5,714 nt of DNA from contig DSCZ01000163.1 of NCBI GenBank assembly GCA_011048855.1, positions 1 through 5,714 on the forward strand. Direction: 5' to 3'. This stretch comes from Desulfobacteraceae bacterium. GTDB taxonomy: Bacteria > Desulfobacterota > DSM-4660 > Desulfatiglandales > Desulfatiglandaceae. The notes beneath the pieces are model-generated. The model was not told where the DNA came from and did not search any database. It saw nothing but the letters and a program-made list of their open reading frames with translations. The translations under genes were made by a program, and so were the position numbers. Positions 1 through 5,552 of this stretch are shown here, one piece after another; the first letter of the stretch is position 1; each line of letters begins with the position of its first letter.

Positions 1-1011
1 GATAACGGCTGCCCGGGAAGATTCTTCGCTTGAATTCAATATGTCTTTCAACAAATCGTCAGCGTGGGATTTATCCACGGCTATGAGCAGGCCTCCTGAA
101 GTTTGAGGGTCGAACAGAACGTCGCGCAGTATCGCGTCGACCGACGGCGCGAATATACAAAAAGATTCCCTGAATGCACGGTTGTTGTATGCTCCGGCGG
201 GAACAAGCCCCATGGCGGCGTAATCCAGTGCCTCTTCAATCACCGGGATTGCATCGCTTTGCAGAATTATTCCGATATCGGAACCTTCTATCATTTCGCA
301 GAGGTGTCCCAGCAGGCCGAATCCGGTTACATCGGTGCAGGCATGAACAGGATAATGCCGCATCGCCTCTGCCGGTCCCCGGTTCAGCGCGGCCATAAGC
401 CGGGTGATGGCGGCTATGGATTCAGGGGATGCCAGCCCGCCTTTTACAGCCGTGGAGATTATTCCGGTGCCGAGCGGCTTGGTGAGGATAAGGCGGTCTC
501 CTTCGCGAAGATCCCGTTTGGTCAGCACCCGGTCAGGGTGGATGAACCCGGTGACCGAAAGTCCGTATTTCAGTTCGTTGTCTTCTACGCTGTGGCCGCC
601 GACAAGCACCACGCCGGCTTCGGTCATCTTGCTGATGCCTCCCTTGATAATCTGTCTCAGAATTTCCATGTCCATTTGCTTCAAGGGGAAGGCCACCAGG
701 TTCATTGCCGTTTTCGGTTCTCCACCCATTGCGTAGACGTCACTTAGAGCATTGGCCGCGGCTATTTGCCCGAAAGCGTATGGGTCGTCCACCATCGGTG
801 TAAAGAAATCCACCGTCTGAATCAACGCAATTTCGTCATTTACCCTGTATACGCCGGCATCGTCGGCACGCTCCAGTCCGACGATCACATTTCCATCGGT
901 CGGAAATTCCAGTCCGCAAAGCGCTCTGTCCAGGTCCCCTGGAGGCAGTTTGGATGCTCACCCGGAGCCGGCCACTGTTTCGGTCAATCTTTTTTGAAAA
1001 GTATCAGTCAT
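1..1011 (-). CDS. selD: Selenide, water dikinase (selenophosphate synthetase), selenocysteine-containing, 3' end outside window
   Basis: SelD makes selenophosphate from selenide and ATP in the cytoplasm; selenophosphate is the selenium donor for Sec-tRNA and for 2-selenouridine in tRNA. Reading from ATG at 1011, the frame runs 337 codons to base 1 with one internal UGA at codon 18. The context GSG-U-ASK aligns with the E. coli GAGCGCK segment, so U18 sits at catalytic Cys17 and K21 at Lys20. Asp51, Asp68 and Asp91 fall in the metal and ATP-binding segments (ADDAGVY, TVDFFTP, NALSDVYAMGG). Later SelD hallmarks are VGGHS, CTDVTGFGLLGHL and DPQTSGGLL. E. coli SelD has 347 residues, so only about ten are missing. 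AGGA lies 8 bases before the start. The second Cys of the CGC motif is Ser here. A caller that stops at UGA would lose the N-terminus. Family assignment is very secure. Confidence 0.96.
926..948 (-). promoter_or_regulatory. Bacterial SECIS hairpin in selD mRNA
   Basis: In the mRNA sense a six-pair stem, UCCAGG (943-938) with CCUGGA (934-929), closes a GGA triloop (937-935). Below it, CUG (948-946) can pair with CAG (928-926), leaving a two-base CC bulge on the 5' side. The loop begins 20 bases after the UGA and starts with G. This agrees with the general bacterial SECIS pattern of a small G-starting apical loop roughly 16-37 bases after the codon. SelB binding is inferred, not shown. Confidence 0.75.
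958..960 (-). other. Selenocysteine UGA codon (codon 18 of selD)
   Basis: The TGA read on the minus strand from 960 to 958 interrupts an otherwise continuous selD frame. It falls exactly where SelD proteins carry their catalytic Cys or Sec. Strongly SelD-like protein lies downstream, and a start with a ribosome binding site lies 17 codons upstream. Both favour recoding over a nonsense mutation. Many selenium-using bacteria are known to carry Sec at this place. Confidence 0.92.
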
Positions 1012-1056
1012 TTCATCGTTCCTGTACGTGAATGGTTTGGTTCTTCAATCCACGAT

Positions 1057-1085
1057 AGAGTAAGCATGGAAAGCCGATTTGTCAA
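1057..1085 (-). promoter_or_regulatory. Possible promoter for selD
   Basis: A perfect TTGACA -35 (1085-1080) lies 17 bases from TACTCT (1062-1057), which matches only three of six -10 positions. Transcription would start near 1050, about 40 bases before the selD ATG. It lies in the 96-base gap between the regulator and selD, so selD could be transcribed apart from the upstream genes. The weak -10 keeps confidence modest. Confidence 0.4.
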
Positions 1086-1107
1086 ACAGGTAAAAACGAT
1101 AATTGTT

Positions 1108-2046
1108 TCAACACGGCGGGGTTCGGCCGGCTGTTTCTTCCAGGAACTGGATCACTGAATTGCATAGGGGAGAAACGGTTCTGCGCTTGTCGTGCACCAA
1201 CATGAAGTGCCTGGTCATCGATAGCCCGACAATACGGGAGACAGCGAGGAGTCCTGCCTCTACTTCTGTTTTCACCGCGTAAAATGAGAGAATTGAAATG
1301 CCCGCGCCTGCCTTGATCGCTTCTTTGACCGCAGTGGAGCTTCCAAGGCGGGCGGCGGGCTGAAGTGACTCCAGTTTCGGCAGACCGGAACGTTCAAAAT
1401 GCTCTCGTATCGTTTTGAGTGTTCCGGAGCCGGCCTCACGGAAAATGAAAGGCTCTTTGCTGAATTCGGACGGCGAAATTTCAGCCGATTCCGCCAGCCG
1501 GTGGCCGGGCCGGGCAACGACAACAAGCTCGTCCTTCCAGAGGTTGACGGCTTCTAGGTTAGCGTCCGACGGTGTGGAACCTATCACACCGAATTCGATT
1601 CGGCCTTCGAGGACCCTCCGGATGATTTCATCGCTTCCTGCTATGGATAGATTGAGATTTATGCCGGGGTTTCGTGACCTTAATTCCCCCAACAACCCTG
1701 GAAGAATGTATTCCCCGGGTATAGTACTGGCGCCGGCATAAACCTCGCCTTCAATCAGCCCCATGAAATCCTGCAATTCGAGGCAGGCCAGCTTCTTCAT
1801 TTCCAGCAGACGGCCTGCATGGGCATAGAGAAGGTCTCCGGCTCTGGTGGGGGTGACCTGGCGGCCGAGACGGTCCAGCAACTTCACACCCATCCGTTCT
1901 TCGAGGTTCGCCACTTTTTCGCTGACCGAAGCCTGGGCGAGGCCGACCGACCTGGCGGCTTTCGAAAAACTTTTGAGTTCGACGACTTTCGAAAACACCT
2001 CGAGATGCCGAAAATCAAAATCCATCGCTGCAAAGCGTCGTGTCAT
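1108..2046 (-). CDS. LysR-family transcriptional regulator, selenium metabolism-associated type
   Basis: This 312-residue protein is a full-length LysR-type regulator. A winged helix-turn-helix occupies about residues 12-71 (HLEVF, SFSKAAR, AQASVSEKVANLEE, TPTRAG), followed by a linker helix. A periplasmic-binding-protein-like effector domain fills about residues 100-305 and opens with GASTIPGEYILP, as in CysB/CysL-like regulators of sulfur metabolism. ATG at 2046 is chosen because GGAAAG lies 8 bases upstream; the alternative Met8 (ATG at 2025) has no visible ribosome binding site. It lies between a ferredoxin-like gene (23-base gap) and selD (96-base gap). A LysR subgroup annotated as selenium metabolism-associated occurs beside selD and related genes in anaerobes, and I place it there by similarity and context. 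Its effector (a selenium or sulfur compound) and its targets are inference. Confidence 0.9.
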   Translation of the reverse strand: MTRRFAAMDFDFRHLEVFSKVVELKSFSKAARSVGLAQASVSEKVANLEERMGVKLLDRLGRQVTPTRAGDLLYAHAGRLLEMKKLACLELQDFMGLIEGEVYAGASTIPGEYILPGLLGELRSRNPGINLNLSIAGSDEIIRRVLEGRIEFGVIGSTPSDANLEAVNLWKDELVVVARPGHRLAESAEISPSEFSKEPFIFREAGSGTLKTIREHFERSGLPKLESLQPAARLGSSTAVKEAIKAGAGISILSFYAVKTEVEAGLLAVSRIVGLSMTRHFMLVHDKRRTVSPLCNSVIQFLEETAGRTPPC

Positions 2047-2069
2047 GATGGCTTCTTTCCGTCGGGTCG

Positions 2070-2306
2070 CTAAGTTATGTTCTTTATTTCAACGGCCTCC
2101 AGTTCACAGGCCTCTATACAGTCCCAACATCCCATACAGAGATCCTGGAAAACGATCGGTGGTTCAAAAGCCCCATCTATTTGTTTGAGAACTTTGTGCG
2201 TACAGGCCGACGCAGCGGGGCACCTGCCTTTTTCAGGGTCGCACACACCTGGATTGCATCTCTCATAATTCACCATCGCGAAAGTCTTTTTTGCTTGTAA
2301 GTGCAT
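2070..2306 (-). CDS. Small ferredoxin-like protein, predicted two 4Fe-4S clusters
   Basis: A 78-residue protein with eight Cys in two groups. The C-terminal group, C57-x2-C60-x2-C63-x3-C67, is a classic 4Fe-4S ferredoxin motif. The N-terminal group, C17, C22, C29 and C35, has wider spacing (x4, x6, x5), rather like the first half of the ABCE1/RLI-type ferredoxin domain, including its VNYERC-like opening. Two clusters are therefore likely, and a role as a cytosolic electron carrier is inferred. ATG at 2306 is fixed by AAGGTGG seven bases upstream, although Met11 is also possible on protein grounds. It is first in line ahead of the LysR gene and selD and has a good promoter. Coupling to selenium chemistry, for example as an electron donor for reduction of selenium compounds, is only suggested by position. 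Confidence 0.85.
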   Translation of the reverse strand: MHLQAKKTFAMVNYERCNPGVCDPEKGRCPAASACTHKVLKQIDGAFEPPIVFQDLCMGCWDCIEACELEAVEIKNIT

Positions 2307-2313
2307 TTTTAAT

Positions 2314-2320
2314 CCACCTT
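2314..2320 (-). promoter_or_regulatory. Ribosome binding site of the ferredoxin-like gene
   Basis: AAGGTGG on the minus strand stands seven bases before ATG 2306. It is close to the ideal Shine-Dalgarno sequence and decides for this start over the internal Met11. Confidence 0.75.
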
Positions 2321-2338
2321 CATGATTAAAGTTCTGTT

Positions 2339-2367
2339 ATTTTATACACCATAAAACTTATTTTCAA
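2339..2367 (-). promoter_or_regulatory. Sigma70-like promoter of the ferredoxin-lysR(-selD) unit
   Basis: TTGAAA (2367-2362) and TAAAAT (2344-2339) each match five of six consensus bases and are separated by 17 bases. The predicted transcript starts near 2332, giving a leader of about 25 bases before ATG 2306. This is the best promoter match I found in the window. Confidence 0.6.
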
Positions 2368-2458
2368 TGCTTTTAGAAGTCAGGTGTTTCTTAAGTTGGG
2401 CACATTCCTTCATTTTTCAAGGTTCCTTCGAGGTGTCCATGTGAAACTCATGTTTTTT

Positions 2459-2486
2459 TTGACTTCCAACAAACTCAACCCACAAT
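2459..2486 (+). promoter_or_regulatory. Possible rightward promoter upstream of the DUF1847 unit
   Basis: TTGACT (2459-2464, five of six) and CACAAT (2481-2486, four of six) are spaced by 16 bases. The predicted start near 2493 would give a leader of nearly 200 bases before the small ORF at 2686. A second, weaker candidate is TTGACG (2574-2579) with CATACC (2597-2602) at 17 bases. Confidence 0.35.
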
Positions 2487-2506
2487 GCTACAAATCAAGT
2501 TTGTTG
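2467..2506. repeat. Perfect 9-base inverted repeat, possible operator
   Basis: CAACAAACT (2467-2475) and its exact complement AGTTTGTTG (2498-2506) flank 22 bases. The left arm lies between the candidate -35 and -10 boxes of the rightward promoter and the right arm lies just after its predicted start. That placement is typical of a repressor site. No T-tract follows, so it is not a rho-independent terminator. The binding protein is unknown; the neighbouring LysR regulator is one candidate. Confidence 0.4.
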
Positions 2507-2539
2507 CTGGTTGGCTGCCGGGAAGCGGCATAAACCAGC
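2506..2539 (+). other. Leader hairpin
   Basis: GCTGGTT (2506-2512) pairs with AACCAGC (2533-2539) over seven bases. Inside, after an internal loop, GCCG (2517-2520) pairs with CGGC (2526-2529) around a five-base loop. It lies in the putative leader of the rightward transcript. It matches no riboswitch class that I recognise. Confidence 0.35.
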
Positions 2540-2615
2540 TTTATACGACGCCGTCAGGTTTGGAGAAAGTGAATTGACGTGTTTTCCCGTGTGTGGCATA
2601 CCTGTACCCCTGTGA

Positions 2616-2639
2616 TGATCACCCCTATCCGGGGGTTCA
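2616..2639 (+). other. Leader hairpin close to the small ORF
   Basis: ACCCC (2621-2625) pairs with GGGGT (2632-2636) around six bases. TGA (2616-2618) and TCA (2637-2639) extend the stem past a two-base bulge. No run of T follows, so termination is unlikely. It ends 47 bases before the ATG at 2686. Confidence 0.3.
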
Positions 2640-2685
2640 ACGCAGTGCGTCGAATGAAATATCAACTGCCATTCAAGGAGCGGAT

Positions 2686-2815
2686 ATGGGAATAGAACGA
2701 ACGGGTCCGTGAGTATTTGAAAGCATGTGGTAGCTCCATTTCCGCAATAAAGTTGGATTACAAAGAGCTGGAGGAAATGTACCTACCTGTAAAAAAGGTG
2801 GATGTTTGTAAATAA
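2686..2815 (+). pseudogene. Small frame-disrupted ORF upstream of the DUF1847 gene
   Basis: ATG at 2686 has an excellent ribosome binding site, AAGGAG at 2675-2680 with five bases of spacing, but its frame stops at TGA 2710-2712 after MGIERTGP. The +1 frame is open from 2696 to TAA 2813-2815 and reads like real protein: it contains EYLKACGSS, AIKLDYKELEE and the end KKVDVCK. Removing one G from the GGG at 2703-2705 would join the start to this frame and give a protein of about 42 residues. The joined ORF would end 22 bases before the DUF1847 start, as in an operon. It could be a decayed gene, a sequencing error in the G run, or a frameshifted gene. I do not recognise the family. The tail has no start of its own with a visible ribosome binding site. 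Confidence 0.4.
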
Positions 2816-2826
2816 AAACAATTCAA

Positions 2827-2834
2827 AAGGAAGG
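2827..2834 (+). promoter_or_regulatory. Ribosome binding site of the DUF1847 gene
   Basis: AAGGAAGG ends three bases before ATG 2838, with its AAGGA core six bases away. It supports that start over the in-frame ATG at 2802, where a GGTGG motif touches the start codon with no usable spacing. Confidence 0.7.
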
Positions 2835-2837
2835 CTT

Positions 2838-3575
2838 ATGAAAGAATCCAATATTTTGATTCCTCAATGCGCCGAGTGTAAAATTAAAGAAAAAATATGC
2901 AGCCGGCCCGACGGTAAAGGTCCGGCAAACTGTCCCACAGTGCACCTGAAAGACATCATCGAAAATTCGCTTTCGGAGTACGAAAGAGCGGAAGTTAAAA
3001 CCTTCGCCAAGAACGCCAGTATCCAGGAAGCGGAATGCTATGTGAATAAGGAGAAAGACAATCCTCATGTACGATTTGCGATCAAACCTAGAATACAGGA
3101 AACTATTGAATTTGCGAACAAAATGGGATATAAACGGCTGGGAGTTGCTTTTTGCGGCGGCCTGAGGAACGAAGCGAAGATTCTATCGGAGATATTGAAG
3201 GCCCAGGGATTTGAGGTAGCCTCGGTGATATGCATGGTGGGCAGGACACCGAAGGAGGACGTTCTGGGTTTAACCGAAGATCAGAAGGTCGAACCCGGCA
3301 GCTTTGAAGCAATGTGCAGTCCCATCACCCAGGCGATGGTTTTGAACGCCGCCGGGACGGAATTTAATATTCTTATGGGGTTGTGTGTTGGTCACGACTC
3401 GTTGTTTATGAAGTATTCCGAGGCGTTCTGCACCGTGCTGGTGGTTAAGGACCGGGTGACGGGCCATAACCCGCTGGCGGCCATCCAACTTTACAAGTCG
3501 TATTATAAAAAACTGACGGAGGAAAAATTTGATAAAGGCGGCAGCGTCTCCGTAACGGTGCATCCTGAAATGTAA
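2838..3575 (+). CDS. DUF1847 domain-containing, Cys-rich protein
   Basis: This 245-residue protein belongs to the DUF1847 family, soluble proteins of anaerobes with no established function. The N-terminus carries C11-x2-C14, then C21 and C32, probably a metal or iron-sulfur site. The body shows the family signatures AFCGGLRNEA (104-113), a Cys at 132, MCSPITQA (159-166) and the block LCVGHDSLF-KYS (182-194), followed by VVKDRV-GHNP (202-212). Ten Cys are present in all. There is no signal peptide or membrane segment. ATG 2838 has a strong ribosome binding site. It follows the broken small ORF by 22 bases and precedes a TauE-type transporter by 128. Metal, thiol or redox chemistry is suggested by the Cys and His content, but no substrate can be named. 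Confidence 0.85.
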   Translation: MKESNILIPQCAECKIKEKICSRPDGKGPANCPTVHLKDIIENSLSEYERAEVKTFAKNASIQEAECYVNKEKDNPHVRFAIKPRIQETIEFANKMGYKRLGVAFCGGLRNEAKILSEILKAQGFEVASVICMVGRTPKEDVLGLTEDQKVEPGSFEAMCSPITQAMVLNAAGTEFNILMGLCVGHDSLFMKYSEAFCTVLVVKDRVTGHNPLAAIQLYKSYYKKLTEEKFDKGGSVSVTVHPEM

Positions 3576-3667
3576 AGGGGGCCGGATTACCTCTGCGGAT
3601 TTTGAAAAAGGCGTCCTCAGAATACGCTTCCGCCCTGGCGGCGTGGATGTTATGAAGAGATGCGGTG

Positions 3668-3687
3668 TTTCTTCTAATTTGAAGAAA
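3668..3687 (+). promoter_or_regulatory. Palindrome over the weak ribosome binding site of the transporter gene
   Basis: TTTCTTC (3668-3674) and GAAGAAA (3681-3687) form a seven-pair hairpin with a six-base loop. Its 3' arm overlaps AAGGA (3686-3690), the only Shine-Dalgarno-like sequence before the transporter ATG at 3704 and already rather distant at 13 bases. Folding could limit translation; the effect is inferred. Confidence 0.3.
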
Positions 3688-3703
3688 GGATGGGCGACTT
3701 TTT

Positions 3704-4426
3704 ATGACTGAAACGATACTTCTTTGCCTGTTGACGCTAGCTGCTTCCATAATCGGGACTGCAACAGGGTTCGGTACGTCCACAGTGATGATTCCGGTCA
3801 TGGTCTTATTTGTTCCTACTCCTGTGGCACTGTTGTTTGTGGGCGTCATACATTTATTCGGTGATGTCTGGAAGATCATCCTTTTCAAACGGGGCTTTGA
3901 CTGGAAACTGATTTTCGCGTTCGGCCTGTCGGGTATTGCAGCCAGTTACCTGGGGGCGTCGCTTTCCCTCCAGGCGGAGGGACTTCCGCTCAAGCGGATC
4001 CTCGGGGTATTCCTGGTTCTCTACGTGATATATCTGTTTGTCAGACGCGACTGGGCGCTTCCAAAAACGAACACTACAGCGGTGAGCGGGGGGTTGCTGT
4101 CCGGCCTTTTCGCCGGGTTTTTCGGAGTCGGGGGTGCGGTTCGCGGTGCTTTTCTCGCCGCGTTCAATCTGCCCAAGGATGTATACATATTCACTTCGGG
4201 ATTGATTGCCCTGTTTATCGACATAACCCGGGTGGCGCGGTATTTGTGGGGAGGTACGCGACTGGAGTATGATTTGATGCTGGCCGTTGTTTTAAGCGTA
4301 CCGATCTCTCTTGGCGGGGCTTACCTTGCCAAGCGTTTTCTGAACAGGTTGCCTCACAAATATTTTCGGATCTTCGTCGGGATATTTCTGGCCCTGGTCG
4401 GCTTGAAGCTGTCAATCTGGCAATAG
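3704..4426 (+). CDS. TauE/SafE-family (DUF81) membrane transporter
   Basis: This 240-residue inner-membrane protein belongs to the TauE/SafE family, whose members have been linked to export of sulfite, sulfoacetate and other sulfur-containing anions. It shows about eight hydrophobic segments, near residues 4-20, 26-50, 67-88, 96-114, 127-153, 161-180, 189-212 and 219-238. The two internal family repeats are visible as GTATGFGTS (18-26) in the first half and AGFFGVGGA (137-145) in the second. Length is normal. ATG 3704 is the only reasonable start, since an in-frame TGA lies at 3680. Its ribosome binding site is poor, which may mean translational coupling or a low expression level. It sits between the DUF1847 gene and a MetE-like gene in the same direction. 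The transported ion cannot be read from the sequence; a sulfur or selenium oxyanion is a guess from context. Confidence 0.87.
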   Translation: MTETILLCLLTLAASIIGTATGFGTSTVMIPVMVLFVPTPVALLFVGVIHLFGDVWKIILFKRGFDWKLIFAFGLSGIAASYLGASLSLQAEGLPLKRILGVFLVLYVIYLFVRRDWALPKTNTTAVSGGLLSGLFAGFFGVGGAVRGAFLAAFNLPKDVYIFTSGLIALFIDITRVARYLWGGTRLEYDLMLAVVLSVPISLGGAYLAKRFLNRLPHKYFRIFVGIFLALVGLKLSIWQ

Positions 4427-4447
4427 AATTTTTTATGATGCAACAAG

Positions 4448-4467
4448 GCCGGGAAACATTGCCCGGT
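4448..4467 (+). other. Short intergenic hairpin between transporter and MetE-like genes
   Basis: CCGGG (4449-4453) pairs with CCCGG (4462-4466), extendable by a G-T pair, around eight bases. No T-tract follows, so it is unlikely to stop transcription. It may act as a processing or stability element in the 74-base gap. The six T at 4429-4434 lie before it and have no stem of their own. Confidence 0.25.
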
Positions 4468-4500
4468 GAAATGTGAGTCAGCAATACAAAAGGAGCAAAG

Positions 4501-5544
4501 ATGGAACTTTTGAAATCCGGGCAGTCCTTCATGATCGGCAGTATGCCGCATAAACGAGCTGATGATGCCTTTGCAGTGCTGGAGGAGTTTCCGCTCGATA
4601 TCCAAACCTGGCCGCAACTGCCGGCACGGTCTTTTGTTGAAGGGATGATCCCCCAGTGCAGTGAAGGCTTTCCTGGGATAGAGATAGATGCGGAGGGAAA
4701 GTCCATCCGGCTCATGCGCGGTGATGACCTGCTGGAGTCCATGACCAAGGCATACGAGGCCGTTTTAGCGGAAGATCGGGATTTTTTCAGTATTTCGGGT
4801 GAGTTTGCTGAAGGCCTGCACCGTTTTCTGGAATTGAACGGAAACCGGGATCCGCTACCCGTCGTGAAGGGGCAGATCACCGGGCCGTTCACCTTCGGGC
4901 TGGGGTTGAACGACGCCGAGGGAAGGGCGATCTGGTGGGACGACAGCTACCGGGATTTGATCTACGCCGGTTTGGCCCTTAAAGGAACGTGGCAGGTAGA
5001 AAAACTGAAGGACGTGGCGGACGTGGTCTTAATGTTCTGCGATGAGCCTATTCTGTCTGCACTCGGGACACCGGCCTATATGGGTGTCCGGAATGAAGAA
5101 GTGGTTGAAGGGTTGAACCGGGTGATCGATCCGTTGAAAACCACGGGCGCGATCGTGGGAATGCATTGCTGCGGCAATATGGACTGGGCCGTTACCACCC
5201 GGGCGAATCTCGACGTGATTTCCTTCGACGCCTATGAGTTCGGCGATAAATCGACGATTTATGCGGCTGAAATATCGAATTTCCTCGAAAGGGGAGGGTA
5301 TCTGGCCTGGGGAATCGTGCCCACCGGCGATACTGATGCAGTCGCCCGAGAAACAGTGGATTCGCTGCTGGAGAAAATGAACCGGCTTATCAAGTTGTTC
5401 TGCAACGCAGGAATAGACGGGGATCTCTTGCGAAAGCGTTCGCTGTATACTCCTTCATGCGGTGTTGGCTCGCTCTCCGAAGATGCCGCCGCCAGGGTTT
5501 TCGAACTGCTTGCCGGCCTGAAGTCCCGTCTCGAATGGGAATAA
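4501..5544 (+). CDS. Core MetE-type (cobalamin-independent methionine synthase family) methyltransferase
   Basis: A 347-residue protein equivalent to the C-terminal catalytic barrel of MetE, of the UROD/MetE superfamily, with no N-terminal MetE domain. Family marks are IGSMPH (12-17), KGQITGPFTF (123-132) and CDEP (180-183). Zinc ligands can be placed as H222, C224 (HCC motif), E246 and C320 (TPSCGVGS). The H222-to-E246 spacing equals that of H641 and E665 in E. coli MetE. Zn would activate a thiol, or possibly selenol, substrate. Short MetE proteins of archaea and anaerobes take methyl groups from corrinoid proteins rather than folate, so a methylcobalamin-dependent reaction is plausible but unproven. 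AAGGAG at 4490-4495, five bases before ATG, fixes the start. It is last in the rightward gene set. Homocysteine methylation is the default guess; another thiol or a demethylation role remains possible. Confidence 0.82.
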   Translation: MELLKSGQSFMIGSMPHKRADDAFAVLEEFPLDIQTWPQLPARSFVEGMIPQCSEGFPGIEIDAEGKSIRLMRGDDLLESMTKAYEAVLAEDRDFFSISGEFAEGLHRFLELNGNRDPLPVVKGQITGPFTFGLGLNDAEGRAIWWDDSYRDLIYAGLALKGTWQVEKLKDVADVVLMFCDEPILSALGTPAYMGVRNEEVVEGLNRVIDPLKTTGAIVGMHCCGNMDWAVTTRANLDVISFDAYEFGDKSTIYAAEISNFLERGGYLAWGIVPTGDTDAVARETVDSLLEKMNRLIKLFCNAGIDGDLLRKRSLYTPSCGVGSLSEDAAARVFELLAGLKSRLEWE

Positions 5545-5552
5545 AAACCTTA

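Larger units (their letters stand above)
2307..2685. other. Divergent intergenic region with promoters and structured leader
   Basis: No convincing gene fills this stretch of about 380 bases between the leftward ferredoxin-like gene and the rightward small ORF. The left half is AT-rich and holds the leftward promoter (2339-2367) and a rightward promoter candidate overlapping an inverted repeat (2459-2506). The right half is richer in GC and holds two hairpins (2506-2539 and 2616-2639). Such a layout fits a shared control region for the two divergent gene sets. Confidence 0.6.

Noticed and set aside
103..747. Plus-strand ORF of 214 codons
   Set aside because: It is antisense to selD, whose minus-strand translation matches the SelD family throughout. 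The plus-strand product is low in complexity and resembles nothing.
766..1158. Plus-strand ORF of 130 codons
   Set aside because: It lies opposite the selD start, the selD upstream gap and the end of the LysR gene, with no family resemblance. It is a shadow frame.
2444..2460. Hairpin plus eight T as a rho-independent terminator
   Set aside because: The stem is only four pairs plus one after a mismatch, and no plus-strand gene lies upstream that would need termination.
2592..2612. Sigma54-type promoter around GTGGCATACC
   Set aside because: The -24-like TGGCA is present but the required GC of the -12 element is absent at the correct spacing.
2686..2736. UGA at 2710-2712 as a second selenocysteine codon
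   Set aside because: Readthrough in the same frame meets TAG at 2731 after only six more codons, so no sensible protein results.
2654..2815. UAG at 2693-2695 read as pyrrolysine, joining MKYQLPFKERIWE to the downstream tail
   Set aside because: ATG 2654 has no ribosome binding site at proper distance, no known pyrrolysine protein is similar, and the AAGGAG-ATG at 2686 in another frame offers a simpler explanation.
3630..3641. CCGCC/GGCGG palindrome as terminator after the DUF1847 gene
   Set aside because: The two-base gap between arms forces a four-pair stem and no T-tract follows.
3445..3888. Minus-strand ORF of 147 codons
   Set aside because: It is antisense to the DUF1847 end and the transporter start and has no recognisable domain.
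4215..4892. Minus-strand ORF of 225 codons
   Set aside because: It lies opposite the transporter end and MetE-like start, both clear family members, and its Ser/Arg/Pro-rich product is typical of antisense frames.
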